From positions 248,001-312,000 of the forward strand of contig CAVTAS010000008.1 in NCBI GenBank assembly GCA_963732765.1: DNA of 64,000 nucleotides, written 5' to 3'. The notes beneath the pieces are model-generated. The model worked only from the letters and a program-made list of their open reading frames with translations. It ran no database searches and had not been told where the DNA came from. This DNA comes from JANYHF01 sp963732765 (GTDB lineage: Bacteria; Pseudomonadota; Alphaproteobacteria; Rhizobiales; Hyphomicrobiaceae). Positions 27,514-36,700 of this stretch are shown in pieces. Position 1 is the first letter of the stretch; every line of letters starts with the position of its first letter. The translations under genes and the position numbers were made by a program.

Positions 27514-29031
27514 ATGACGCATTTCGTGGTGGTGGGTGGCGGTACGGCTGGCTGGCTGGCGGCGCTGTCGTTGAGCAAGGCGGCGGGCGAGGCCAAGCAA
27601 GCGGTTGAGATCACCGTCGTCGATTCCAGCAAGATCCCGATCATTGGTGTCGGGGAAGGCTCGACAGCGGCCTTTTCGGTGATGCTGCGTGAGTTCGGCA
27701 TCGATCCCATCGAGTTCCTGTGCGAGACGCGCGGCACCATCAAGCTGGGCATCCGGCACAAGGACTGGCGACGCATCGGCTATACCTATCAGGGGCCGAT
27801 CGACGAGCCGCATCAGATGGTCAAGGGCGCCGAGGGCCTGCAGTTCCTGAACGTGCACGAGGTGGCTGCGGGCCGGCCGGTGGCGGGGCTGCACCTGTTC
27901 GACCGGTTGATGAGTCACGACCTCAGTCCCTATTCACGCAAGGAGAACGGCGACCTGATCGCGCTCAGCCCGTTCCTCTATGCCAACCATTTCGACAGCT
28001 TCGAGGTTGGCCGGTTCCTGAAGCGCAAGTCGACTGGCGTCGAGGTGATCGATGCCGTCGTATCGGGGATCGAAAAGGATAGCGACGGCAACATCTCCGC
28101 CCTGGTTATGGACGACGGGCGCAGTTTGGCCGGCGATTTCTTCATCGACTGCACCGGCTTTCGGCGCCAGCTGATCGAGAAGGAACTGGGCGCCAAGTGG
28201 GTGTCCTATGCCGACGAATTGCCGGTGAACCGCGCCATGCCGTTCTGGATCGCGCATAAGCCTGGCGCGCCGATCGCTCCCTACACTCTTGCCTGGGCGC
28301 AAAGCTCGGGGTGGATCTGGTCGATCCCGACCCAGGACCGCTACGGCATGGGCTATGTCTATTCCGACGCGTTTCTCACGCCCGATCAGGCCAAAGCCGA
28401 GGTGGAAAAAACTCTTGGCCATCCCATCGAGGTGCGCGCCGACATCAAGATGGCGGTGGGGCGGCTGGCGACGCCCTGGGTGAAGAACTGCCTTGCGCTT
28501 GGGCTCGCCTCAAGCTTCCTGGAGCCGCTCGAAGCCACCAGCATCCACGGCACGGTGGTGCAGCTGATGCTGTTCGCCAACGACTATCTGTCCCTGCCGT
28601 TCGCCCCCACCGACCGGGACCGGGACGCCTACAACGCCCGTATCGGCCGCCAGATCGACGATTTCCGCACCTTCATCAATTGCCACTATGTGACGGAGCG
28701 AGCCGACACGCCGTTCTGGCGGCATGTGCGTGCGCGCTGCATCCATCCCGAGGCAACCGAGCGGCTGGCCGCCTGGAAGGACCACATGCCCCGGCGCGAA
28801 GACTTCCCAGACTATCTCAGCGGCTTCCCGCACGCCGATCCGACGCTCTACTACCCGGTGCTGGACGGTCTCGGTCACCTCGACCGCAAGGTGGCGCAAC
28901 GCGAGATGGATGCCGCGCCCGCACTACGCAAGCGGGCGGCCGAGATTTCCGAGGGCCTGAAGACGGAGTTTGCGCGTGTGGCGGCCAAGGCGATTTCGCA
29001 CCGCGAGCTGCTGGACGGGCTGGCGATCTAG
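27514..29031 (+). CDS. Tryptophan halogenase family flavoprotein
   Basis: A 505-residue FAD-dependent halogenase-family protein. Flavin-dependent halogenases oxidise chloride or bromide to hypohalous acid, which reaches the substrate through a catalytic lysine. Key features are all present: the FAD motif GGGTAGW (residues 8-14), GVGEGST, the lysine K77 in GTIKLGI (equivalent to K79 of PrnA), the family signature GWIWSIP, and EPLEATSIH near residues 337-345 at the site of the catalytic glutamate. It is therefore likely functional, but the substrate is unknown. It is divergent from alpha-galactosidase and is followed by a hairpin and the convergent epimerase gene. A flavin reductase gene lies about 8 kb away. 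Confidence 0.87.
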   Translation: MTHFVVVGGGTAGWLAALSLSKAAGEAKQAVEITVVDSSKIPIIGVGEGSTAAFSVMLREFGIDPIEFLCETRGTIKLGIRHKDWRRIGYTYQGPIDEPHQMVKGAEGLQFLNVHEVAAGRPVAGLHLFDRLMSHDLSPYSRKENGDLIALSPFLYANHFDSFEVGRFLKRKSTGVEVIDAVVSGIEKDSDGNISALVMDDGRSLAGDFFIDCTGFRRQLIEKELGAKWVSYADELPVNRAMPFWIAHKPGAPIAPYTLAWAQSSGWIWSIPTQDRYGMGYVYSDAFLTPDQAKAEVEKTLGHPIEVRADIKMAVGRLATPWVKNCLALGLASSFLEPLEATSIHGTVVQLMLFANDYLSLPFAPTDRDRDAYNARIGRQIDDFRTFINCHYVTERADTPFWRHVRARCIHPEATERLAAWKDHMPRREDFPDYLSGFPHADPTLYYPVLDGLGHLDRKVAQREMDAAPALRKRAAEISEGLKTEFARVAAKAISHRELLDGLAI

Positions 29032-29036
29032 TCTTT

Positions 29037-29205
29037 CCTTTCCCCCGCCTTTGGCGGGGGAAAGGACGTCGCCCGGAGCGCAAGCGACGGACTCAGCGAC
29101 AGGTGACGGGCAGCCGCTTGCTCCGTACCGATGGCGAGAGGGCCGGAGCAAGCACCTGCCCCTCACCGACCGCCCCTCGCACTGCTGAAGAAGCGAGGGG
29201 AGTGG
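29037..29205. repeat. Family C element, copy 3, starting with a strong terminator-like hairpin
   Basis: Five bases after the halogenase stop, CCTTTCCCCCGCC-TTT-GGCGGGGGAAAGG (29037-29065) forms a perfect 13-bp stem, a likely terminator. The rest carries GGGCAGCCGCTTGCTCCG and its inverted partner CGGAGCAAGCACCTGCCC, as in the other family C copies. Confidence 0.75.
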
Positions 29206-29231
29206 AGGTGCCAAGCTTCACCAGTCGGCAT

Positions 29232-30243
29232 TCACGACGTAAACCGATATTCCGTTATCTGCCGATAGGTCTCGCCCGGCCTCAACACTGCGCTTGGAAA
29301 GCCCAGATGGTTGATGGCATCGGGGAAACGCTGCGGCTCCAGGCAGCAGCCGGCGTGCTTGGCGCTGCGGCGGCCACGGAAAGGCTCCACCTCCGGCAGA
29401 TATTGCCCGTCGTAGAACTGCACGCCGGGCTCGGTGGACCAGATGTCCAGCGCGAGATCGCCGGCCGGCGAGGCGAGCCGGGCGACGAACCGGGGATCGG
29501 CCGATGGGGCGGCGGCGACAGCAAAGTTGTGATCGAAGCCGTTCGGAGTTCTTGGCGCGCTGCTCTCCGATCCGGGCCGCTGTGCGGAAGTCGTAGCCCG
29601 TACCAGCAACAGCCGCGACCTCGCCGGTCGGGATCAAGCGCTCGTCGACCGGTGTGTAGTGCTCGGCCGCGAGGGTCAGCGTGTGGTCGAGGATCGTCTG
29701 GCTACCGGCAAGATTGAAATAACTGTGCGTCGCGAGGTTTACCAGCGTCGGCGCGGTGGTGTCGGCCGTCAACGCAATGCTCAGCACACCCTCCGGCGTC
29801 AGCGTATAGACACAGCGGGCGCGGACATGGCCTGGATAGCCTTCCTCGCCATCGGGGGATTCGATGGAGAGCACGACGCGGGTTTCGGAAGCCATCTCGA
29901 CGGTCCAGACCCTCCGTCCAAACCCCATGTGCCCGCCGTGCAGATGCGTGACGCCTTGCTCGTTTAGCGGCAGCTGATAGCTTTTGCCATCAAGCGAGAA
30001 ACGTCCGCCCGCGATCCGGTTGGCGCAGCGACCGGCGACCGCTCCCATGTGGCGGCCCTTCTCAAGATAGTCGGCGTAGTCCGCAAGGCCGAGCACCACG
30101 GAGCGCGGGGCGCCTGCCACCGGCACGATCAGATCGGCGATGGAGGCTCCCAGCGCCAGGATCTTGGCCTGATAACCGCCAGCCGAAATCGTGACCAGAT
30201 CGACCGGCTGTCCGTCGGACGTCGTGAAGACAGTTTGGCGCAT
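29232..30243 (-). CDS. galM: Aldose 1-epimerase (galactose mutarotase), one-base frame break
   Basis: Interconverts alpha and beta anomers of galactose or glucose, the step after alpha-galactoside hydrolysis; about 336 residues after correction. N-terminal part: GAVAGRCANRIAGGRF (arginine), LHGGHMGFGRRVW and THSYFNLAG with the catalytic histidine, and YTPVDERLIPTGE. C-terminal part in the other frame: NGFDHNF and VQFYDGQYLPE, and a late PGETY carries the family's glutamate region. The frame changes between about 29545 and 29590 by one extra base; both halves are conserved, so it is probably a sequence error. The ATG at 30243 (MRQTVFTTSDG) is preferred over 30306. Confidence 0.85.
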
Positions 30244-30326
30244 GTAGGGCTCGTTGTGTGATGAGTGGAGACGGGGGGGTGTGATACCATCGATTGAAAG
30301 TCTCAATCTGTGAGGTCAAGAGCAAC

Positions 30327-30543
30327 TCTCCCACGCTTCCCGGAATTCGGCGCGCCTTTTTCCTTGCACGTCGAATATCCGGGACCCTCACCTGGGGGAT
30401 GGATTGCTGGCCCAACCCAACGCCCTGTATCCACGGGAGCGGCGCCAGTTGTGCTGGAGCCGTACCACGTAATAATCCCGGAATCTGCCGCGTGAAAAGG
30501 CGCGTCAGGTTCCGGGAAGCGGTTCGAAACATTCGCACGGCGG
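30327..30543 (+). repeat. Dispersed twin-hairpin element, family B, copy 2
   Basis: About 217 bp, homologous to the minus strand of 5821-6038. It shares the CACGCTTCCCGGAATTCGG start, the GCGCCAGTTGTGCTGGAG centre, and the TTCCGGGAAGCGGTT end. The two hairpin regions are conserved better than the linkers. Together with the next element it fills most of the 529-bp gap between galM and the acetoacetyl-CoA reductase gene; the remaining bases (30244-30326) show nothing clear. Confidence 0.75.
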
Positions 30544-30556
30544 TGTGAGCTGCCTG

Positions 30557-30773
30557 GTGTTCTGGCGCGATCGTTTGGTACCCGGCCAATTCGTCATCCC
30601 CGCGAAGGCGGGGATCCATGTATGCCAGAGTGTGGCTCAGCCTCGATTCCCCACAAGCTGCTGACATTGCGAGCGTTTCCGTGTTGGCCATCGAGCACGC
30701 CTCAGGCATGGCTGGATCCCCGCCTTCGCGGGGATGACGAGGCTTTGGGTACCTTTTGTGTGTGCCAGAACAC
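30557..30773. repeat. Paired-palindrome element, family A-like, copy 3 with different ends
   Basis: About 217 bp with inverted ends GTGTTCTGGC (30557-30566) and GCCAGAACAC (30764-30773), and GGTACC at matching distance inside each end. Two CCCCGCGAAGGCGGGG-type palindromes lie inward in opposite orientation. The right end touches the stop codon of the reductase gene. Confidence 0.75.
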
Positions 30774-31516
30774 TAGTTCATATGCTGGCCGCCGTTGATG
30801 GCGATGTTGGCGCCGGTGACGAAGGCCGCTTCCTCCGAGCACAGATAAATAATCAGGCCCGCCACTTCTTCCGGTTTGCCAAGCCGCCCGATCGGGATCT
30901 GCGGGATGATCTTGGTGTCGAGAATGGTCTTGTCGATGGCCGTAACCATCTTGGTGCCGATGTAGCCGGGCGAGATGGTGTTGACGGTGACGCCCTTCTT
31001 GGCCAACTCCAGCGCCAGCGATTTGGTGAAACCGTGCATGCCGGCCTTGGCGGCGGCGTAGTTGGTCTGCCCAAAGGCGCCCTTCGATCCGTTGACGGAC
31101 GAGACGTTGATGATGCGGCCCCAGCCGCGGTCCATCATGCCGTCGTAGACCTGCTTGGTCATGTTGAAGACGCTGTCGAGATTGGTACGGATGACCGCGT
31201 CCCAAGCCGCTTTGTCCATCTTGCGGAAGGTGGTGTCCTTGGTAATCCCGGCGTTGTTGACAAGAATATCGATAGCTCCGATATCGGCGACCACTTTGGC
31301 GCAGCAGGCCTTGGCCGACTCGTAGTCGGTCACATCGCACGGGCAGGCTTCAAAGACATAGCCCTTGGCCTTCATGTCTTTCAGCCACTCGGCGCTGGTT
31401 TTGTTGGATGGCGAATAGGTCACGGCCACCGTGTAGCCGGCATCCGCCATCTTGGTGCTGATGGTTTCGCCCAGGCCGCCCATGCCGCCAGTTATCAAGG
31501 CCACGCGCTTTGCCAT
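30773..31516 (-). CDS. phbB: Acetoacetyl-CoA reductase
   Basis: NADPH-dependent short-chain reductase forming (R)-3-hydroxybutyryl-CoA for polyhydroxybutyrate synthesis; 247 residues. The cofactor motif is ITGGMGGLGETIS, followed by DILVNNAGITKDTTF, the catalytic serine in NVSSVNGSKGAFGQ, and NYAAAKAGMHGF with the tyrosine and lysine. The VNGSKGAFGQTNYAAAKAG stretch is typical of PhbB and less so of FabG. The ATG at 31516 follows GGGAGGAGA. A phasin gene lies divergently 189 bp away, in line with polymer metabolism. No thiolase or synthase gene is in the window. Confidence 0.9.
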   Translation of the reverse strand: MAKRVALITGGMGGLGETISTKMADAGYTVAVTYSPSNKTSAEWLKDMKAKGYVFEACPCDVTDYESAKACCAKVVADIGAIDILVNNAGITKDTTFRKMDKAAWDAVIRTNLDSVFNMTKQVYDGMMDRGWGRIINVSSVNGSKGAFGQTNYAAAKAGMHGFTKSLALELAKKGVTVNTISPGYIGTKMVTAIDKTILDTKIIPQIPIGRLGKPEEVAGLIIYLCSEEAAFVTGANIAINGGQHMN

Positions 31517-31705
31517 GTGTCTCCTCCCGAAGTTTTTTGCTTTGTCAGACGTCACCGGCTTATCACAATCGCACCTTGGGGGAAGTGTCAAACGTGGTTC
31601 GCGAAAGTCGGTTGCGGCACCGCGGAATGGAGTCCTCAAGCGCGCGGTCTAATGCTAGTCTGCCGGTCGTCAGTTCGCGGACCAGCAATCCAAGGAGGCG
31701 CCGAC

Positions 31706-32083
31706 GTGGCCCAGAATCCCTTCGAAATTCCCCAACAAATGCGAGACCTCGCCGAGCAGAACGTCGAGCAGGCGCGCAAAGCCTATGGCCAGATGATGGA
31801 CGGCATGGCGCAGGCCATGGGCATGTGGTCGGCGGCCGTGCCGGCCAATGAGATGACCTCCGGCTTCAAGCTGGTGCAGGAGCGGGCGACGCGCTTTGCC
31901 AAGCAGAACGCAGACGCCGGCTTTGCCCTGGCAACCGAATTGGCGACCGCCAAGGACGTCCAGGAAGTCATAGCGATCCAGAGCCGCTACGCCCAGACGC
32001 AGATGCAGTCCTACGCCTTGCAGGCGCAGGAGCTGGGGCGGCTGATGACGGAATCGGCAACGAAAATGACGCCGGGGCGATAG
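31706..32083 (+). CDS. Phasin family protein
   Basis: A 125-residue, mostly alpha-helical amphipathic protein of the phasin type, which coats polyhydroxyalkanoate granules. It starts with GTG (VAQNPFEIPQQMRDLAEQNV), placed by AAGGAGG eight bases upstream. VEQARKAYGQMM and the later YAQTQMQSYALQAQELGRLM are family-like. The divergent phbB supports the role. It converges closely on the photolyase gene (7-bp gap). Confidence 0.85.
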   Translation: MAQNPFEIPQQMRDLAEQNVEQARKAYGQMMDGMAQAMGMWSAAVPANEMTSGFKLVQERATRFAKQNADAGFALATELATAKDVQEVIAIQSRYAQTQMQSYALQAQELGRLMTESATKMTPGR

Positions 32084-32090
32084 CAGCGCG

Positions 32091-33548
32091 TCAACGCGAA
32101 GCCGAGTTCGCTCTGAGTTTGGCATAAGCCTCCAGCGCCGCCTTGCGGGCTTCCGCATGGTCGACGATGGGCTGGGGATAGGTCGTGCCCAGCCTCACGC
32201 CGGCAGCCGCCAGGACAAGCGGCGGGGCCGCCCATGGTTCGTGGATGTGTTCGGTTGGCAACCTGGCCAACTCGGGTAGGAAGGTGCTGACATAACTCCC
32301 GTCGGGATCGAATTTCTGCCCCTGCAGGATCGGATTGAACACCCGGAAGTAGGGCGCCGCATCCGCCCCGCAGCCGGCCACCCATTGCCAGCCAGCCGCG
32401 TTGCTGGCGAGATCTGCGTCGACCAGATTGTCCCAGAACCAGGCTTGGCCACGCTGCCAGCCGACCAGCAGGTGCTTGACCAGGAACGATGCCGCCACCA
32501 TGCGCACCCGGTTGTGCATCCAGCCGGTCTGGCGTAGCTGGCGCATGCCGGCATCGACGATCGGATAGCCGGTCGCCCCGCGCGTCCAGGCGTGATACTT
32601 GGCCTCGTCGTCGGCCCACGGAAAGTCTTGGAAGTCGCGCCGGAACGGCACGTCCGGCAAGGCCGGGAATTGAACCAGCAGGTGCGCCGAAAACTCCCGC
32701 CAGCCGATTTCGGCGAGGTATTTCTGTGCGCCGGTCGCCAATTCCGGATGCACCGTCTGCGCCATCGTCAGCGCCTGCCAGACCGCCGTGGGTGCGATCT
32801 CGCCGAAGTGCAGATGGGGCGACAGGCGTGAGGTGCCGGGGCGGTCGGGGCGGTCGCGGTCCTCTTTGTAGGAGCGCAGCGCTGCAGCGATAAAATCGTC
32901 AAGCGCGGCCTCGGCGCCTGCCTCGCCGGGTGTCCAGCTGGCGCGCAGCCCGGCGGCCCAATCGGGCTTGGCCGGGAGCAGGCCCCAATCCTCCAAGCGC
33001 TCGCTGGCTGGCCAGGTTTTGGGGGCTGGCAGCTTGTCCGGCACCTTGGCGGCGGGGCGGACTTGCACTTGCGCCGAGGCGGCGCGCCAGAATGGCGTGA
33101 ACACCCTGAACGGCTCGCCGGCTTGCGTGCGCACCGACTCCGGCTCCACCAGCAACGCGCCGCCGTAGCGCTTCACGTCGACCCCGATGGCGTCAAGTGA
33201 GCGCTTGAGGCGCGCCTCCTGCGCGCTGGCCCAAGGCTCGTAGCGGCGCGTCAGATGCACTGCTTTGGCCCCCGTTTCCTGGGCCAGTCGCGCCAGTTCC
33301 CTCGCCAAATCGCCGCGTCGCAGGACCAGCCGCGAACCGCGTGCCGACAGGCTCTCAGCCAGCGCCGCCAGCGAGCCGTGCAGCCACCAGCGCGATGCCC
33401 CGCCCGGCGCCCAGGCCCCTGCCGCAGCGGTGTCGAGCACATAGACAGGGATGACGGGCGCGCCAGTCTCGATGGCGGCGGCCAGGGCCCGGTTGTCCCG
33501 CAGTCTCAGGTCGTTGCCGAAGCTGACGATGATTGGCGTCGGGGCCAT
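32091..33548 (-). CDS. phrB: Deoxyribodipyrimidine photolyase
   Basis: Light-driven repair enzyme for cyclobutane pyrimidine dimers, 485 residues. The N-terminal antenna domain begins IIVSFGNDLRLRDNRAL. The FAD domain has TSRLSPHLHFGEIAP, YPIVDAGMRQLRQTGWMHNR and WDNLVDADLASNAAGWQWV, followed by FRVFNPILQG; these hold the FAD and DNA-lesion contacts and the tryptophans of electron transfer. Closest in style to class I CPD photolyases. Cytoplasmic; apparently a single-gene unit. Confidence 0.93.
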   Translation of the reverse strand: MAPTPIIVSFGNDLRLRDNRALAAAIETGAPVIPVYVLDTAAAGAWAPGGASRWWLHGSLAALAESLSARGSRLVLRRGDLARELARLAQETGAKAVHLTRRYEPWASAQEARLKRSLDAIGVDVKRYGGALLVEPESVRTQAGEPFRVFTPFWRAASAQVQVRPAAKVPDKLPAPKTWPASERLEDWGLLPAKPDWAAGLRASWTPGEAGAEAALDDFIAAALRSYKEDRDRPDRPGTSRLSPHLHFGEIAPTAVWQALTMAQTVHPELATGAQKYLAEIGWREFSAHLLVQFPALPDVPFRRDFQDFPWADDEAKYHAWTRGATGYPIVDAGMRQLRQTGWMHNRVRMVAASFLVKHLLVGWQRGQAWFWDNLVDADLASNAAGWQWVAGCGADAAPYFRVFNPILQGQKFDPDGSYVSTFLPELARLPTEHIHEPWAAPPLVLAAAGVRLGTTYPQPIVDHAEARKAALEAYAKLRANSASR

Positions 33549-33749
33549 GGCGGCTCAATCTCGTTCTGAATGGGATGGAAAAAAACAAGCCAAGTCAGCG
33601 GATTACAGTCCGGAGTTAATTTCTGCTTAACGATCTTGTGTGCAACTTAAGGTTGAAGAACCGAATTCTGCAATCCGACTCCCTGCCGATCCGGGCGCAC
33701 CCGGACGAGACCGGCGAGCGGCCCAACTGACCCTTGGAGATACATCGCT

Positions 33750-36700
33750 ATGGCCTTCGATTCCAAACCCCGCCTCACCTCCGTCCCCGCGTCCGACGCC
33801 TTCGCCTCACTGAAGCGCGAGCCCCTGCTGCGCCGGCTTGAGCCACGCATCATGTTCGACGCGGCCGCACTGGAAACCGCCATCGATGCGCTCCATTCAG
33901 GGGCCGCTCCAGACCAGCACTTTGATGCCCCGCACTATAACGCCCCGGACACTCTGCCGGACCACGTTGCCGACACCGCTCTCAGCGCCGCCGACCTGGT
34001 CGGTCTTGCCGATCACATGGACGGCGCGATCACGGTGCAGAGCATGCCGAACGCGCGCAGCGTGGTCTTCATCGACGCCAACGTTCCCGATCTGGCCGTG
34101 CTGGAAGCCGCCATTGCCGATACCTCGGACATCGTGGTGCTCGATCCGGCCAAGGACGGTCTGGCTCAGATGGCTGCCTATCTTGCCGACCGGCACGATC
34201 TCGACGCTATCCACATCATCAGCCACGGCGAGCCGGGCAAGCTGCATCTGGGATCGTCCACCTACGATGCCGGAACGCTGAAGGCGTTCGATGCGGAACT
34301 GACCGTCATTGGCGCCTCGCTGCACCAGGGTGGCGACATTCTGATCTATGGCTGCGATGTGGCCCAGGGCACGGCCGGCGACGCCTTCGTGCACAAGTTC
34401 GCCGATCTGACGCATGCCGATGTGGCGGGTTCGACGGATCTCACCGGTTCGGTGGCGCTGGGCGGCAACTGGGTGCTCGAAGACCAGGTTGGCGTGGTGG
34501 AGAGCACCTTGGCGATTTCCGCACCGGGACAGAGCAGTTATCTCAACACACTCGATCTTGTTGTTACGCCCGCAACCACCTCGGCTGGCGTCGCAACGAT
34601 CTTTACCGACACGTTTGTCGGTGATGGCATCACCGCCACGAACTTCGTGCAGACCGGTTCCAACACGCAATTTGGTACGTTCACGAATGATGCCGATGGC
34701 TTCGGCCCCAGCCGTGTTCCGCTCACGGACGGCGTGATCTTTGCAACGGGCGACGTCTCGACCGTGGTGGTGCCCGGCCTCAACACCAACAACGGCTTTA
34801 CCGACACCACCATCGCCAACGCCAGCGTGCCCGAGCTTGTGACACTCACGGGCGGCCCGATCTTCGACGCTGCCGCATTCGGATTCAACTTCACCGCAAC
34901 CACCGACCGCATCGGCTTCATTTTCAGCTTCGCTTCCGATGAGTATCCCGAATACGTCGGCACGCCCTTCAACGATGGCTTCGGCTTCTTCATCCAGGGC
35001 GGTACGGACTATGTGACCAAGACCAACCTTGCGCTGGTGCCCGGAACCACCGACGGTATCGCGGTCAATACGGTCAACAGCGGTTCAGCCGGATCGCAAA
35101 GCGTGTTCTACCCGACGCCGTTTGTCGCCACCAACAGCGCCTACTATATTGCCAACCATGTCGGCTCGTCGGGGTATTATCTGCAATACGATGGTCTGAC
35201 CACGTTGCTGCAGGTCGATGCCGAGATCACGCGCGACACAACCTACTCGATGAAGATCGCGATTGGCGATGCTGGCGACAGGTCGCTGGACTCCGGCGTT
35301 TTCTTCAAGACGCAGGGCTTCCTGGCACTGACCAGCGCCACCGACAATGACTATGCCACAACTCAAAGCGCGCTGGTGTCGGGCAATGTCGTCACCGACG
35401 ATACCGGCGACAACATCGATATCACGCCAAACGGCGATCAGGCCGGCATCACGGTAACCTCCGTGAACGGCGCAGCGTTTGGATCGGGTCCTGTCACCCT
35501 GGCCTCGGGCGCGACCGTGACCATGCAGACGGACGGTTCGTTCTCCTATGATCCGAGCGGCAACGCGGCTGTCCAGGCCCTGTTGGCCGGTCAGTCGCTG
35601 ACCGACAGCTTCAGCTACGGCATCGTCGACGCGATTGGCGTCACCGATGCCGCGACCGTCACCATCACTGTCACCAACCCCGACATCGCCCCGGCCGCCG
35701 GCAACGATAGCTTCAGTACTGCGGCAGGGGTTGCGGCCACCATCCATGTGCTGGGCAATGACACCGACGCCGATATGACCGACACGCTGACCGTGACCAA
35801 GGTGGCGGGCCAACTCATTGCGGCGGGCGATGCCGGCATCGCAGTAACCGGCGGCAAGGTGACGCTCGATGGCAACGGCGATCTGACGTTCACGCCCAAT
35901 GCTGGCTACATCGGCTCGCCCTCGTTCCAGTACTCCATCAGCGACGGCCACGGCGGCACCGCCACGGCCACGGTGACCGGCAGCGTCATCGCGCTGCCAA
36001 CCGCCAATGCCGATCTGGGCTCAGGTAACGTCCATACGCCTGTCACCATCAGTACACTGGCCAACGACACCGATGCGGCGAGCACACTCAATCCGGCTAC
36101 GGTGAAGATCACCGGCACGGCCAGCGCCGGCTCCAGCCTGGTGGTTGCGAGCGAGGGCACCTGGTCGGTCAACACCGCCAATGGTGCGCTTACATTCACG
36201 CCACTAGCCGCCTTTAGCGGTGTACCGACGCCAATCAGCTACACGGTGGCCAATGCCGCCGGCGGCGTTTCATCCCCGGCAACCGTCAGCATCATGCCGA
36301 TCCACTCGGCCCCGCACATCGATCTTTCTGGTCAATCGCCCAAGGACGGCGCCTTCACCTATCCGCACAACGGTGGCGCCGGCGCAAATGCGTCCTGGGC
36401 CAGCCCGGTGGGTCTCGCCCACTTCGCCTCGGTCAGCCCGGAAGCCGGCGGGCCCGGCCTGACGCTCACCAACGATGGGTCCTCCGGCTACATCGGAAAT
36501 GTCGCCAGCGCGTCGCTCGCGTCGTCGATCGCCCAGGGCGAATACATCTCGATGAAATTTACGACCCTCGGCAGCATGCCCGAAACCTGGCTCCAGGAGA
36601 CGGCATTGCGCTTTGCCAGCGGCCAGTATCAGTTCGCACTCGCCATTTCGTCCGACAACTTCCAATCGGCGACGCTGCTGTCGCAAGACAAGACCGCCAA

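Noticed and set aside
30590..30745. Short peptides containing VIPAKAG in the repeat regions
   Set aside because: These are the well-known artefact translation of the GTCATCCCCGC-type palindrome; no ribosome sites and no conservation beyond the repeat.
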